64,000 nt of DNA from DATBGZ01 sp036557785 (GCA_036557785.1 DATBGZ010000026.1:62001-126000); one strand, 5' to 3'. Positions 8,079 to 17,884 are shown, numbered from the stretch's first letter. Notes: generated by a model from the sequence alone, not told the origin. Numbers and translations are program-made.

Positions 8079-8684
8079 GTGGAGGACGCTGATCGCCGGA
8101 CGCTTGAGGCGATGGTCGACGCCATCGTGGCGGTCGACCGTACGGCGCTGGCGCATGTGTTCGCCGCGGACGTACGGCTGCGGGCCTCGCTGCCCCAGCG
8201 CGATGTCCAGTGCTCGGATCAGGCCGCTGCGGTGGCGCTCATCGCTGGCTGGTTTGAGGACGCCACCGACATCGTCACGCTCGAGCGCGGCGTCGACAAC
8301 GTCGCCGACGTCCTGTCCGCACGGTGGCGCCTGCGCCTGCGTGAGCGCGCTGACGAGCTCGTGGTGGAGCAACAGGCGTACTGCTCCATCCACAATGGAC
8401 TAGTCGCGTCCGTACGGCTCATGTGCTCGGGGTTCCGCCCGTCCACGCCGGCGGCCATCGCGGAAACCGCGCGCCTGGAGGCGATCGGCGAGGGCTGCGC
8501 GACGCTCACCCCGCGCATCGGCGCTGCCATGAAAGCAATACGCCCCGGCGAGGTTCTGGCCGTCCTCACCGACGACCCGTCGGCCCCCGACGGCCTGGCG
8601 GCGTGGAGCCGACTGACCGGCCACGAGATCGTAGCCGCCGAGGGCGAGGCGCAAGGGACGCGCTACTACATCCGGCACCGCTGA
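8079..8684 (+). CDS. NTF2/SnoaL-like domain fused to a TusA-like domain
   Basis: The first 120 or so residues look like an NTF2-like fold (TLEAMVDAIVAVDRTALAHVFAADVRLR, then beta-rich WRLRLRER). The last 70 match TusA/SirA sulfur carriers: GEGCATLTPRIGAAMKAIRPGE, VLTDDPSAPDGLAAW and SRLTGHEI. The TusA cysteine is kept, but the usual C-P-x-P is C-A-T-L-T-P. TusA proteins carry persulfide sulfur between enzymes. The start is unsure: GTG at 8079 or ATG at 8112, neither with a strong ribosome binding site. A DsrE protein follows 50 bases on, a known partner type for TusA. Confidence 0.65.
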   Translation: MEDADRRTLEAMVDAIVAVDRTALAHVFAADVRLRASLPQRDVQCSDQAAAVALIAGWFEDATDIVTLERGVDNVADVLSARWRLRLRERADELVVEQQAYCSIHNGLVASVRLMCSGFRPSTPAAIAETARLEAIGEGCATLTPRIGAAMKAIRPGEVLAVLTDDPSAPDGLAAWSRLTGHEIVAAEGEAQGTRYYIRHR

Positions 8685-8734
8685 GGCCAGCCCGCTGAGG
8701 CCGGTCGACTTGAGACGGACCCCGAGGAGACGTC

Positions 8735-9097
8735 ATGACGCCGAGCATCATCGTCAACTGCACGCACGGTCGGGAGGAGGCGGAGCGGGCCACCCTGTCC
8801 TTCGTCGTGGGCAACGTCTCGGCCACGGCCGACCAGCCCACCGCCGTCCTGCTCACCTGCGACGGGGTCTGGCTGGCCACCCCTGGGTACGCCGACGGCA
8901 TCGAGCAGCCCGGTCTGCCGGCGCTGCGCGAGGTGCTGGCGTCGTTCGTGGCCGCCGGCGGTGAGATCTGGGCCTGCGGCGCCTGCACCGGCCCCCGCGG
9001 CATTACCGAGGCCGGCCTTGTCCCGGGCGCGCGGATCGTCTCGGCGGCCATGGTGGTCGAGGCGATGGCCTCGGGTGCCCGGACGTTGACCTTCTGA
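8735..9097 (+). CDS. DsrE/DsrF-like sulfur-relay family protein
   Basis: The 120-residue protein matches the small DsrE fold: IIVNCTHGREEAERATLSFVVGN at the N-terminus, AVLLTCDGVWLATPGYADGI in the middle and IWACGACTGPRGI near residues 80-92, where DsrE-like proteins often hold a reactive cysteine. Such proteins bind or pass sulfur, or act as small redox proteins. The gene lies 50 bases after the TusA-like fusion gene, with GAGGAGACGTC before the ATG, so the two probably form one transcription unit. Confidence 0.8.
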   Translation: MTPSIIVNCTHGREEAERATLSFVVGNVSATADQPTAVLLTCDGVWLATPGYADGIEQPGLPALREVLASFVAAGGEIWACGACTGPRGITEAGLVPGARIVSAAMVVEAMASGARTLTF

Positions 9098-9125
9098 GCG
9101 GGCCGGGTTCCTGGCCGGGCCGGGC

Positions 9126-11861
9126 ATGGCGCACGCTGGGCCGATGGGCAGCACCCTCGTCGGCCGGGACGGCGAGCTCGCGCGCGTCGAGGCGTGGCTC
9201 GCCGAGCGCTTCCGCGGAGCCGGGGCACCGGTCCTCCTCGTGGCCGGCGAGGCGGGCGTGGGCAAGACCGCGCTGCTGCGTGCCGCGGACACGGGCAGTG
9301 CAGCGGTTCTCCGGGCGAGCGCGGAGCCGTTCCGTGCCCTGCCGTTTGGCCTGTTGGGCCAGGTTGTCACGCTCGCCCTGCCCACCGACGCTGACGCGGT
9401 ACGGGCACACCTGCTCGCGGACGCGGCCGTACGGCCCGTTGTGGTCGTCCTCGACGACCTGCACTGGTCCGACGACGCGACCCTGGACCTGCTTGTCCCG
9501 CTCGCCCAGCGACTCGCCACCGACCCGGTCGCCATCCTGTGCGCTTACCGCTCGGACGACCTGCCCCGGTCGCATCGATTGCGCGCGATTCGTGCAACCT
9601 TGCGGCAACAACGGCACTGCGTCGAGTTGCCGCTCGGACCGCTGCCGGCCGCCGGTGTCGCACAGCTCATCGAGCAGGTCACGGCAATCGCGCCCGACCC
9701 GGCCTTGGTCGAGGCGGTGCTCGCCCGTACGGAAGGGGTGCCCTTCTTCGTCGAGGAGCTCGCCGCGGCACGAGTCGCCGCATCCCGCGGTGGCGTCGGC
9801 GAGCACGAGCTGCCGCTGCCCGAGACCGTACGGGACGCAGTCCTGCTGCGAGCAGCCGGACTGGCGGCACGTGCTCGGGCAACTCTCGACGTAGCGGCGG
9901 TGATCGGCCTGAGGTTCACGGTGCCCGACGTGGTTGCCGTCGGGGGCGAGCAGTGGCCGGACGAACTCGACGACAGCGGCCTGATCGTGTCCGTCGCGGG
10001 CGACCAGCGGCGATTCCGCCACGCTCTGGCACACGAGGCCGTCTACGCCGAGGTGCCGTGGTCGCGCCGACGTGCGTTGCATCGCAGCGTCGCCGAACGC
10101 GCCACCGACCCCGGCGTCGCGGCCAACCATTGGCTCGCGGCCAGCGACGGGGAACGGGCTCGGTCGGCGCTGCTCGCCGCCGCCGCCAACCATGAGCTGG
10201 TCCACGCGTACCGTGACGCAGCTCGATTCCTCACCACGGCCCTGGAGCACTGGCCCGCGACGGCCGGCGAACCAGAGCGGTTGTCGATAGTGGACCGGCT
10301 CGCCCGGTGTTGCGAGCTGTGCGGCGACAGCACCCGTGCGGTGCGAAGCCTGCGTGAGCTGGTCGCGGCTCCCGACACCATCGGACCTGAGGCGGCGCGC
10401 CGCCGGGCCGGCGCGTACCGGCGACTCGCTGTCCAGCATGAACTGCTCGGACACTGGCCGTCCGCGCTCACGGCGCGCGAGGCGGCCGCCGCGGCCTACG
10501 CCGAGTTCGGCCAGGTCGGCGAGGCGGCGACGGAACGACTCGCGTTGGCCGCGCACCTGCGTTCGGCGGCGAGCTTCCGTGCCGCGCTGGAGGTCCTGGA
10601 CGACGCGCAGGCCGATGCCTCGGCGGCGCGACGGACCGACCTGATCTGCCGCGTGGATGGGCTTCGCGGCAACGTCCTGTCCCGCATGGGCCGGGCCGAG
10701 CAGGGGCTGCCGGTGGTGCGCCAGGCATTGGACCGGGCGCTGCAGCACGGCCTGTCGGCGGCGAGCGCCGAGATCTACCAACGCCTGGCCGACTCGCTCG
10801 AGCACGCGGGCGACTACCGCGGCGCGAGCCGCGCCTACGACCGCGCGTTCGAGTTCTGCGCTCAGCACGGCCACGACGCCACCGGCCAGCTCTGCCTCGC
10901 CTGTGCCACCGTCATTCTGTTCCACAGTGGACGGTGGGAGCGGGCGGTGGCGCTGGCTGCCGACGTGCTGGCGGACGAGGCGACGGGGCCGCATGCGCGC
11001 GCGGTCACCACTGGCGTGCGGGGCCTCGTGCACGCGATGCGCGGGGAGGCCGCGCACGCGCGGTCGGCCCTGCTCGAGTCGCGGGGCATCGCGACGCGCA
11101 TCGATCTGGTCGCCATGGAGATCCTGAGCTCGTGGGGCATGGCGCTGGTCGACGAGTGGTCGGGGCGCCCGGAGCGGGCCGCGGAGACCTACCGCCATGT
11201 GGTACGCCGCTGCGAGCAGACCGAGGAGCGGCACTACTGCGTTCCGGTGCTGCAGTTCGCCGCGGCTCGCTTCGCCATCGATGGGGCGAGCACGGATCTC
11301 GGCGCGACCACGGCGCTGCTCGCCGACGCGGCCGCCCGTACCGGTAGTCCCGAGGCCCGCGCCGGGTTCGCCTACGCCGCCGGAGAGTCCGCCCTGGTCG
11401 TTGCCGGGCCGGGCGAAGCCGAGGCCGTCGGGCAACTGAGCCGGGCGGCCGAGTTGCTGGTCGGCCTCGACCTGCCGATCGTCGAGGTGTTGGTGCACCA
11501 CCGCCTCGGCGTGGCACTGTCCGGTTCGGACGATGGCCGGGCCAGCCTGCGGACCGCGTACACGACCGCACAGCGCCTGCGGGCCAGAGCGCTGCTCGAC
11601 CGGATGCGGGCCGACCTCGACGACGCTCCTGGTCGCGTCGACGCCGGCTTGACCGAGCGGGAGTTGCAGATCATGAGCCTCGTCGGCGAGGGCCTGACCA
11701 GCCGTGCCGTCGCAGCCCGGCTCTACCTGAGCGTTCGCACGGTGGAGATGCACGTACGCAACGCGGTCGCCAAGCTCGGCTGCCGAACCCGTGCCGAGGC
11801 GATACGCCAGCTTGCCGAGGCGGGCGCGCTCACCGGCCAGACAGTGCACCGGCGACCCTGA
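9126..11861 (+). CDS. Large ATP-binding LuxR-family regulator (LAL type)
   Basis: The 911-residue protein has an N-terminal STAND-like AAA domain with Walker A GEAGVGKT at 41-48 and Walker B VVVVLDDLHWSDD at 105-117. A long helical TPR-like middle follows, then a C-terminal LuxR helix-turn-helix LTERELQIMSLVGEGLTSRAVAARL...SVRTVEMHVRN (about 842-890). LAL regulators bind ATP and an inducer to activate transcription, often of secondary metabolism or sugar genes. No biosynthetic cluster is adjacent. Start is ATG 9126 or ATG 9144; the first gives the full conserved STLVGRDGEL segment either way. Confidence 0.9.
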   Translation: MAHAGPMGSTLVGRDGELARVEAWLAERFRGAGAPVLLVAGEAGVGKTALLRAADTGSAAVLRASAEPFRALPFGLLGQVVTLALPTDADAVRAHLLADAAVRPVVVVLDDLHWSDDATLDLLVPLAQRLATDPVAILCAYRSDDLPRSHRLRAIRATLRQQRHCVELPLGPLPAAGVAQLIEQVTAIAPDPALVEAVLARTEGVPFFVEELAAARVAASRGGVGEHELPLPETVRDAVLLRAAGLAARARATLDVAAVIGLRFTVPDVVAVGGEQWPDELDDSGLIVSVAGDQRRFRHALAHEAVYAEVPWSRRRALHRSVAERATDPGVAANHWLAASDGERARSALLAAAANHELVHAYRDAARFLTTALEHWPATAGEPERLSIVDRLARCCELCGDSTRAVRSLRELVAAPDTIGPEAARRRAGAYRRLAVQHELLGHWPSALTAREAAAAAYAEFGQVGEAATERLALAAHLRSAASFRAALEVLDDAQADASAARRTDLICRVDGLRGNVLSRMGRAEQGLPVVRQALDRALQHGLSAASAEIYQRLADSLEHAGDYRGASRAYDRAFEFCAQHGHDATGQLCLACATVILFHSGRWERAVALAADVLADEATGPHARAVTTGVRGLVHAMRGEAAHARSALLESRGIATRIDLVAMEILSSWGMALVDEWSGRPERAAETYRHVVRRCEQTEERHYCVPVLQFAAARFAIDGASTDLGATTALLADAAARTGSPEARAGFAYAAGESALVVAGPGEAEAVGQLSRAAELLVGLDLPIVEVLVHHRLGVALSGSDDGRASLRTAYTTAQRLRARALLDRMRADLDDAPGRVDAGLTERELQIMSLVGEGLTSRAVAARLYLSVRTVEMHVRNAVAKLGCRTRAEAIRQLAEAGALTGQTVHRRP

Positions 11862-11914
11862 TCGGTGGCCGTCGCCGGTCGATGCTCGTCGTACGGTCTG
11901 CGCAGAATACTGTC

Positions 11915-13039
11915 ATGGCAGCAGGCCCGCGGTCGAGGGGATCGGCGCTCAGGAGGGTGCTCTCGCGCGCGGACGCCCGTCGGGTGGCTATCCGGGCGCA
12001 ACTGCTCAACGCTCCGCGCCCGACCGATCTGATCGCGGTCGTGGAGCGGCTGACGTTGATTCAGGTCGATCCTACGTCAGCGGTGGCTCCGAGCATCGAC
12101 CTGATCCCCTACACCCGGCTCGGTCCGTCGTACCGGCCCGAGCACATGCGCTGGGCGCTGGAGCGCGACTTCACCCTCTTCGAGTTCAACGGCATGGTCC
12201 GGCCGATGAGCGACCTCTGCCTCTACCTCGCGGAGATGCGGCTCTGGCCGGAGCACGACCGGGCCAGGCACTGGCTGGAGGCGAACGACCCATTCCGGCG
12301 CGACATCCTCGACCGTCTGGAGGCCGAGGGGCCACAGAGCTCGCGAGAGATCCCCGACACGAGCATCGTGCCGTGGCAGTCGTCGGGATGGACCAACAAC
12401 CGCAACGTCACGCAGATGCTGGAGTTCCTCATGATGCGTGGCGAGGTCGCGATCGCGGGGCGGCGCAACGGGCAGCGCCTGTGGGATCTCGCTGAGCGGG
12501 TCTATCCGGACGTTGTCGAGGTTCCCCGCGACGAGGCCCGTCGCATCCGTGCGCAGCGGCGACTGCGGTCACTCGGGATCGTGCGGGAGAACGCGCCGGA
12601 CACACCGAACGAGCCGGGCACGGTCGGCGAGGCCGGGGAACGCGCGACGGTCGAGGGCGTACCGGGCGTGTGGCGGCACGACCCGACCCTGCTCGACCAG
12701 TCGTGGCGGGGTCGTACGGTGCTGTTGTCCCCGTACGACCGCCTGGTCTATAACCGCGCCCGGCTCATGGATCTCTTCGGCTTTGAATACTACGTGGAAA
12801 TGTATAAACCCAAGGCAGCTCGCCGCTGGGGCTACTACGCGCTGCCGATCCTGCACCACGACCGGTTCGTCGGGAAGGTCGACGCCACGGCCGACCGCCC
12901 GGCCGGCATCCTCCGCGTGGACGCGATCCACGAAGACGTCCCGTTCACCGCGGCGATGCGGTCCGCGACGGCGGCCGAGCTTGATGCCCTCGCCACGTGG
13001 CTCGGCCTGGCCGTCAGCCGTTCTGCTTACCCTGCATGA
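11915..13039 (+). CDS. Winged-helix DNA-binding protein, AlkZ/YcaQ (HTH_42) DNA glycosylase family
   Basis: The 374-residue protein has the family hallmarks: SRADARRVAIRAQLL, then LTLIQVDPTSAVAPSIDLI, whose Q-x-D corresponds to the catalytic motif region of AlkZ-type glycosylases. Relatives such as Streptomyces AlkZ unhook azinomycin cross-links and E. coli YcaQ acts on interstrand cross-links. A role in excising bulky alkylated bases is possible but not shown. I chose the ATG at 11915, because a -10-like AATACT at 11905-11910 would give a leaderless message there. The last 26 bases overlap the convergent coiled-coil gene. Confidence 0.75.
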   Translation: MAAGPRSRGSALRRVLSRADARRVAIRAQLLNAPRPTDLIAVVERLTLIQVDPTSAVAPSIDLIPYTRLGPSYRPEHMRWALERDFTLFEFNGMVRPMSDLCLYLAEMRLWPEHDRARHWLEANDPFRRDILDRLEAEGPQSSREIPDTSIVPWQSSGWTNNRNVTQMLEFLMMRGEVAIAGRRNGQRLWDLAERVYPDVVEVPRDEARRIRAQRRLRSLGIVRENAPDTPNEPGTVGEAGERATVEGVPGVWRHDPTLLDQSWRGRTVLLSPYDRLVYNRARLMDLFGFEYYVEMYKPKAARRWGYYALPILHHDRFVGKVDATADRPAGILRVDAIHEDVPFTAAMRSATAAELDALATWLGLAVSRSAYPA

Positions 13040-14204
13040 GGTTGGACAGGCCCGACAGGCCCGAGAGCATCGTGCCCAGTTGGTTGGTCACGGCACTGTG
13101 CTGGCGAGTGAGGTCCTCCACCTCGCGCCGCAGTTGGCTGGTCGTCAGTTCGGCGTCCGTACGGGCATCGTGCACGATGCGACCGGCCTCGGACCGGGCG
13201 TCGGCGACGGTCTTGTCGGACAGCGCGTTCGCCTTGTCGACGGTGTCCTTCGCGATGCGGTCAGACTCCAGGCGGCGGTTCTCCGCGGCACGCTCGATGT
13301 CGCGCAGGTGCTCCGCCGCGGCGTTGGCGTGGTGCTCGGCGTCGGCCACCATCCGGTTCGCTTCCGCGACCGCCGCGGTGTGCCGGGCCGCCTCCTCGCG
13401 CTCGGCGTTCTCCCGGCGCTCGGCCAGCTCCAGGTCCAGCGCCTGCAGCTCCTTCTCACGCCGCTGCTTGGCCTCCGCGGTGAGCCGCAGCGCCTCCGCG
13501 CGCTGCTCCTCGGTGTCGCGCGACGCCTTCGCGAGCAGTTGGGTGATCTCCCGCTCAGCGGTTGCCCGCAGACCGGCGACCTCGCGCTCGGCGGTCGCGC
13601 GGATCTCGGCGACCTGGTGGGCGGTTGCGGTGCGCAGAGCGCTGGTGTCCCGGTCCGCGCCGGTACGCATGCCGGCGGCATCGCGCTGAGCCTCCCCTCG
13701 CAGCTCAGCGACCTCCTGCCCCACGGCCGCCCGAAGGCCATCGGCGTCACGGCTCGCCGTGGCGCGCATGGCCTCGGCATCGGCCTTGGCGCGCTCGGTG
13801 ATGTCGCGCGCCTCCATGCGGGCGGCCGAGACGATGCCCTCGGCGTCGCGGTGGGATACGGAGCGCTGGCTGGAGGTCTCCTCCTCGGCCAGCCGCAGGA
13901 TCTGCTCCACTCGCGTGCCGAGACCCGAGAGCGTCGGGCGACCACCGTCCTGGATCTGCCGGTCCTGGTCGGTGAGGTGAGCCTGGGTGTCGTTGAGGGC
14001 CCGCTCGTGGTGGGAAACGCGCTGCTGGGCCTGGGCCAGGCGCTGCTCCACCTCGGCGCGGGCTGCTTGCGATTGGGCAACGGCGGCCTTGAGCCGGGTG
14101 AGGTAGTCGTCGACCTGCATCCGGTCATAGCCACGCAGCACCACCGCGAACTGAGCGTCAGGTGGTCCTGCCGACGCTGCGTCGCGGCCGATCATGGTCG
14201 ACAT
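13014..14204 (-). CDS. DivIVA-domain coiled-coil protein (Scy/FilP-like)
   Basis: The 396-residue protein opens with a DivIVA-type segment, FAVVLRGYDRMQVDDYLTRL (about 19-38). The rest is almost entirely heptad-like coiled coil rich in Ala, Glu and Arg (AEREVAGLRATAEREITQLL and many similar runs), ending in LGTMLSGLSGLSNLMQGKQNG. In filamentous actinobacteria DivIVA, Scy and FilP organise the growing hyphal tip; this gene could serve polar growth or scaffolding. AAAGGA eight bases before the ATG at 14204 fixes the start. It stands alone and converges on the winged-helix gene. Confidence 0.8.
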   Translation of the reverse strand: MSTMIGRDAASAGPPDAQFAVVLRGYDRMQVDDYLTRLKAAVAQSQAARAEVEQRLAQAQQRVSHHERALNDTQAHLTDQDRQIQDGGRPTLSGLGTRVEQILRLAEEETSSQRSVSHRDAEGIVSAARMEARDITERAKADAEAMRATASRDADGLRAAVGQEVAELRGEAQRDAAGMRTGADRDTSALRTATAHQVAEIRATAEREVAGLRATAEREITQLLAKASRDTEEQRAEALRLTAEAKQRREKELQALDLELAERRENAEREEAARHTAAVAEANRMVADAEHHANAAAEHLRDIERAAENRRLESDRIAKDTVDKANALSDKTVADARSEAGRIVHDARTDAELTTSQLRREVEDLTRQHSAVTNQLGTMLSGLSGLSNLMQGKQNG

Positions 14205-14319
14205 GGGTCGGGTCCTTTCCGCCACCGGTCCGGCGGCGTGTCCCGTGGTGTGAGGGGGTCAAGGGGCGCTTCATGTTCTACCATGCCGCGCCCGTCCGCC
14301 CTACCGCGCGTCCGACGAA

Positions 14320-15468
14320 TCAGCGGCCGTTCGTGAAGGGTTCGCCGGCGCCGCCCTCGGTGGCGGTGCGCCAGCGGTCCACGTCGGTGCCGAGGTTCTG
14401 CACCCGGCCGTGCCGGCGCAGCAGGACCAGGTGGGCCAGGGCCTCGCCGATCGCGGCCCGCCGCATCGTGCCGAGTTGCGACCAGGGCCGCGACCAGGTC
14501 AGCAGGGAGGCGATCGCGTACGTCGACGAGTCCGGGTTCGCGACCACGAGTCGCTCCACCTCGGAGAGGCGCCGCTCGTGATGGCCGCGCAACTGCGCCA
14601 CCCGGTGCTCCAACCCGGCGAATCGGTATTCGTGCGCGGGGAGCACCTCGTCGACGGGCAGCTTCGCCACGGTGGTCAACGATTCGAGGAAGTCGGAGAG
14701 CGGGTCGGTATCGCGGGGATCCATGAGCATGATGTTGGGGCTGATCCGCGGCAGTACGTGGTCGCCGGCGAAGAGCAACCCGGCGACCTCGTCGAAGAAG
14801 CACAGGTGGCCTGCCGTGTGTCCGGGGGTCCAGACGGCCCGCAGCGAAGTGCCCTGCCCCAGCGGCGTATCGCCGTCCTCGATCAGCCGATCCGGCCGGC
14901 TCGCCAGCAACTCGTCGAGTGCGAAGGGGAGCTGGTCCGCGCTCTGGACCTCGGACTCGGGCGCGCCCCGCGCATGCAGCCAACTGCGGGTGAAGGCGAG
15001 CAGCGCCTCGACGCCCATGTGCTCGAAGGATCGGGCCTCGGCCGGATGCATCCCGACCCAGGCACCGGAGGCGGCCCGCACCCGACCGGCGAGACCGGCG
15101 TGGTCGGGATGGTGGTGGGTCACCAGGACCGCCCGCACGTCGCCGATCGCGTAGCCCGCCTCGGCCAGGCCGGCCACGAGGACGTCCCAGGCGTCCTCGA
15201 CCGGCCAGCCCGTATCGACGAGCGCGACTCCGTCCGGCAGGTCGATCGCGTACACGAGCACGTATCGCAACGGGTTGTGCGGGATCGGCACGGGAACCGA
15301 CCACAGCCCGGGTCGCACCCGTTCCACCGGCGGTAGCACCCGCTGCGCCCAGGCGTGCACCTGGCGCTGCCCGGTCACTCGGATCTGGGCGGCCTGCGCG
15401 GGCTCGGCGGCTGGCTCAGCAGGCAGGTGCGGCTCGCAGGCCCCGCCGCCGAGCCCGATGTTCGCCAC
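14320..15468 (-). CDS. MBL-fold metallo-hydrolase
   Basis: The 382-residue protein has the metallo-beta-lactamase motif VLVTHHHPDHAGL (HxHxDH), then VWTPGHTAGHLCFF, LLFAGDHVLPRISPNI and HEYRFAGLEHRVAQLRGHHERR, giving the ligands for two zinc ions. The C-terminal winged-helix-like region (RRAAIGEALAHLVLLRRHGRV) is typical of the LACTB2-like branch, whose members act on thioesters, glyoxalase-type substrates or RNA. The substrate is unknown. It begins at a GTG at 15468. The ABC permease gene ends 52 bases upstream on the same strand. Confidence 0.85.
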   Translation of the reverse strand: MANIGLGGGACEPHLPAEPAAEPAQAAQIRVTGQRQVHAWAQRVLPPVERVRPGLWSVPVPIPHNPLRYVLVYAIDLPDGVALVDTGWPVEDAWDVLVAGLAEAGYAIGDVRAVLVTHHHPDHAGLAGRVRAASGAWVGMHPAEARSFEHMGVEALLAFTRSWLHARGAPESEVQSADQLPFALDELLASRPDRLIEDGDTPLGQGTSLRAVWTPGHTAGHLCFFDEVAGLLFAGDHVLPRISPNIMLMDPRDTDPLSDFLESLTTVAKLPVDEVLPAHEYRFAGLEHRVAQLRGHHERRLSEVERLVVANPDSSTYAIASLLTWSRPWSQLGTMRRAAIGEALAHLVLLRRHGRVQNLGTDVDRWRTATEGGAGEPFTNGR

Positions 15469-15520
15469 TCCAGCACCGTAACGGCGGCGAGCACCGTCGT
15501 TGTCGGTTCTGTGCTCCCGG

Positions 15521-17884
15521 TCACTCTGTGCGCAACCCGCCCGAGCGCATGAGCCGCCACAACACCGGGATGCTCAGCGCCGTCACCGCCAGCACGGCGA
15601 GCGCCGCGACCGCGCACACGAGCCAGACGATCTGCCAGTCGACGTGCACGGGCTGGTCGATGATGCGCAGCAGGATCGCGCCGACCCCGGTACCGGCGGC
15701 CCCGGCGAGCACCATGCCGAGCGCGACCGGGACCGCGGCCTGCCACAGGATCGACCACGCCATGGTCGGGCGGCGGGTGCCGAGGGCGGCGAGGCTGGCG
15801 AGCACCCGCCGCCGTTCCCGCAACTGATCGACCACGGTGATGAGCAGGCCCAGGCCGATGAGCCCGATGGTCAGGCTCGCGCCGGCGAAGAGTGCCCGGC
15901 GCACGGCGGCGAACTGGCTCGACTCCTCGTGCTCGGTGGCGATCCCGACGAACGCCGCGGGGTAACGCCGCCACAGGACCGTACGGAGGCGTTCGTCGAC
16001 GTCGCTGTCAGCGCGGTCGAGGTACACAGTGGACTGCGCCGGGCGCATGCGCCCGGATCCCGTGTCGGCCGGCAGCGCCCCGGGTGTGACGAGCAGCCCT
16101 TCCGAGAGCTGGCCCATCATCGGGTCATTCTTCGGGGCGACCGTGCGGACCGAGGCCGGCACGGTCCAGCTCACCGGCTGGTCGCCCGTCTGCGTCGCCG
16201 CCGAGTCGCCTGGCCAGGTGTCGAGGCGCAGGGTCGTGCCCGGGCCTGGCGTCGGGAACGCCGGCCCATTGACCACGTCGACAAGGAAGACGTCGCCGTC
16301 AGCGCACGAGCCGATCACGGCCAACTGTCGCAGCGTCGGGCAGTCACCCAACCAGATGTAGGTGCCGAAGTCGCCGTGGCCGTACTGCGGCGATCCCGGT
16401 TCCGGCGAGTAGGAGGCAGGAAAGCTCAGTCTACTGTGGACATCCATCACGCCCGGCACGGCGCGTACCGCGGCATCGGTCGCGGCGATCTCGCTCCACC
16501 CGCCACGGACGTCGAAGTAGGCGTAGCCGTAGGCCAGGCTCGGGTCGAGCGCGGTGTCGCGGACATAGCCGATCTGAACTGAGACGAACATCATCTGCAG
16601 CCCGATCGCGCCAGCAACGGCGACCGCGATGCCCATGACGGCCCGTGCCGATCCGCTCGCGTCGGTCTGCAACCGACGAATCGCGAGTTGCCAGGCGAGC
16701 GGACCGCCGCGCAGCCGCCGGACCAGCGCCCCGACGGCCCACGGCAGCAGCGCCGCGACTCCGGTGAGGATGAGCACGATCCCCGCCGACACTTGCCACG
16801 GGCTGACATGGGCCGCCGGCCGCACCGCCGCTCCCCTCAGCGGCAACAGCAGGGCGGCGCCGAGCAGCGGCGGCAGCACACGCCACCACAGCCGCCGGCG
16901 CGCGTCACCGCCGCGCCGGGTCACGCCCAGAGGTTCGATCACCACCCGCCGCAGGGAGAGTTGGGCCACCACGACACTCGCCAACGGCACCAGTACCGCC
17001 ACCAGCGCCGCGAGCATCGCGTCCGGCCGCAGGTCGGAGGGGTAGGCGGAGTAGCCGAACATCTCGGCTCTGTCCACAAGGGACCGTACGGCGAGGAAGA
17101 GCCCGGCCCCGACGGCGAGGCCGAGCACGGAACTGGCCAGGGCCTCGCCCGCAGCGATACGCCGCGTCATGCGAGCGTCCGCGCCGAGCAGGCGCACCCC
17201 GGCGAGCCGGCGATCGCGGGCCTCGCCGCCGAACCGGGTGGCGGCGCCGACGAAGAGCGCCACCGGCAGCAGGAGGATCACGACGATCACGACGACCAGA
17301 AGCGTGAGGACCGGGTCGAGCCCTTGGCGCCACGGCGTGGAACCGAACGCGACGACCCGCGTCACCGTCGGATCGTCCTCGTCGAGATCGTCGACGCCGA
17401 GGTAGAAGGCGAGCTCGGCGGGTCCGGAGAGGCCCTGCGGGCCGATCGTGCCCACGACCGGGAAGTCCAGGCGCTCGCGGAGCAGGGCTGCCCGCGGCGA
17501 GGCCAGTAAGCGGGCCAGGGCCGGGGAGACGACCAACTGCCCCGGGCCGGGCACGCTCGCCAGGCCCGGCGGCAGCGGCGGGTGGGTTCCGTCGGGCTGG
17601 AGCCTGTGGCCAAGGATCGGCCGGCCGCCGAAGGCGGTGTCGGCGCGCCCGAGCAGCATCGTGGCGTCGGTGGCGGAGAGCCGCGCGGGCGAGTCGCCGG
17701 CGAACCCACGGGCCGCGGCCCGGGCGTCCTGCGCGGCCAGCGCGTGCGGCACGCTGATCGCGAGCAGGAGCATCGCCACGCCCAGACCGACGCCGAGCGC
17801 GGTCAGCCCCGCCCTCGTCCAGCCCGAAACCCCGCCCGCCAACGCCATCCGGGCGCCCAGCACGAGCTCGCGCAGCACCCTCAT
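15521..17884 (-). CDS. ABC transporter permease, FtsX/MacB-like family
   Basis: The 787-residue membrane protein has an N-terminal membrane anchor (TRAGLTALGVGLGVAMLLLAISV), a large extracytoplasmic part, and two FtsX-type blocks of three to four helices, one near 190-310 (TLLVVVIVVILLLPVALFVG) and one at the C-terminus (GASLTIGLIGLGLLITVVDQL). Such permeases drive lipid, peptide or antibiotic efflux mechanically without a classical channel. Its ATG overlaps the stop of the ATPase gene (ATGA), so the two are translationally coupled. It is under the PadR gene of the same operon. Confidence 0.85.
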   Translation of the reverse strand: MRVLRELVLGARMALAGGVSGWTRAGLTALGVGLGVAMLLLAISVPHALAAQDARAAARGFAGDSPARLSATDATMLLGRADTAFGGRPILGHRLQPDGTHPPLPPGLASVPGPGQLVVSPALARLLASPRAALLRERLDFPVVGTIGPQGLSGPAELAFYLGVDDLDEDDPTVTRVVAFGSTPWRQGLDPVLTLLVVVIVVILLLPVALFVGAATRFGGEARDRRLAGVRLLGADARMTRRIAAGEALASSVLGLAVGAGLFLAVRSLVDRAEMFGYSAYPSDLRPDAMLAALVAVLVPLASVVVAQLSLRRVVIEPLGVTRRGGDARRRLWWRVLPPLLGAALLLPLRGAAVRPAAHVSPWQVSAGIVLILTGVAALLPWAVGALVRRLRGGPLAWQLAIRRLQTDASGSARAVMGIAVAVAGAIGLQMMFVSVQIGYVRDTALDPSLAYGYAYFDVRGGWSEIAATDAAVRAVPGVMDVHSRLSFPASYSPEPGSPQYGHGDFGTYIWLGDCPTLRQLAVIGSCADGDVFLVDVVNGPAFPTPGPGTTLRLDTWPGDSAATQTGDQPVSWTVPASVRTVAPKNDPMMGQLSEGLLVTPGALPADTGSGRMRPAQSTVYLDRADSDVDERLRTVLWRRYPAAFVGIATEHEESSQFAAVRRALFAGASLTIGLIGLGLLITVVDQLRERRRVLASLAALGTRRPTMAWSILWQAAVPVALGMVLAGAAGTGVGAILLRIIDQPVHVDWQIVWLVCAVAALAVLAVTALSIPVLWRLMRSGGLRTE

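Noticed and set aside
9003..11849. 948-residue open frame on the minus strand
   Set aside because: It mirrors the LuxR gene exactly, is Arg/Gly/Pro/His-rich without domains, and arises from GC-biased third positions of the true plus-strand gene.
12438..14336. 632-residue plus-strand frame across the coiled-coil gene
   Set aside because: It is antisense to the DivIVA-like gene, which has a perfect ribosome binding site and clear heptads.
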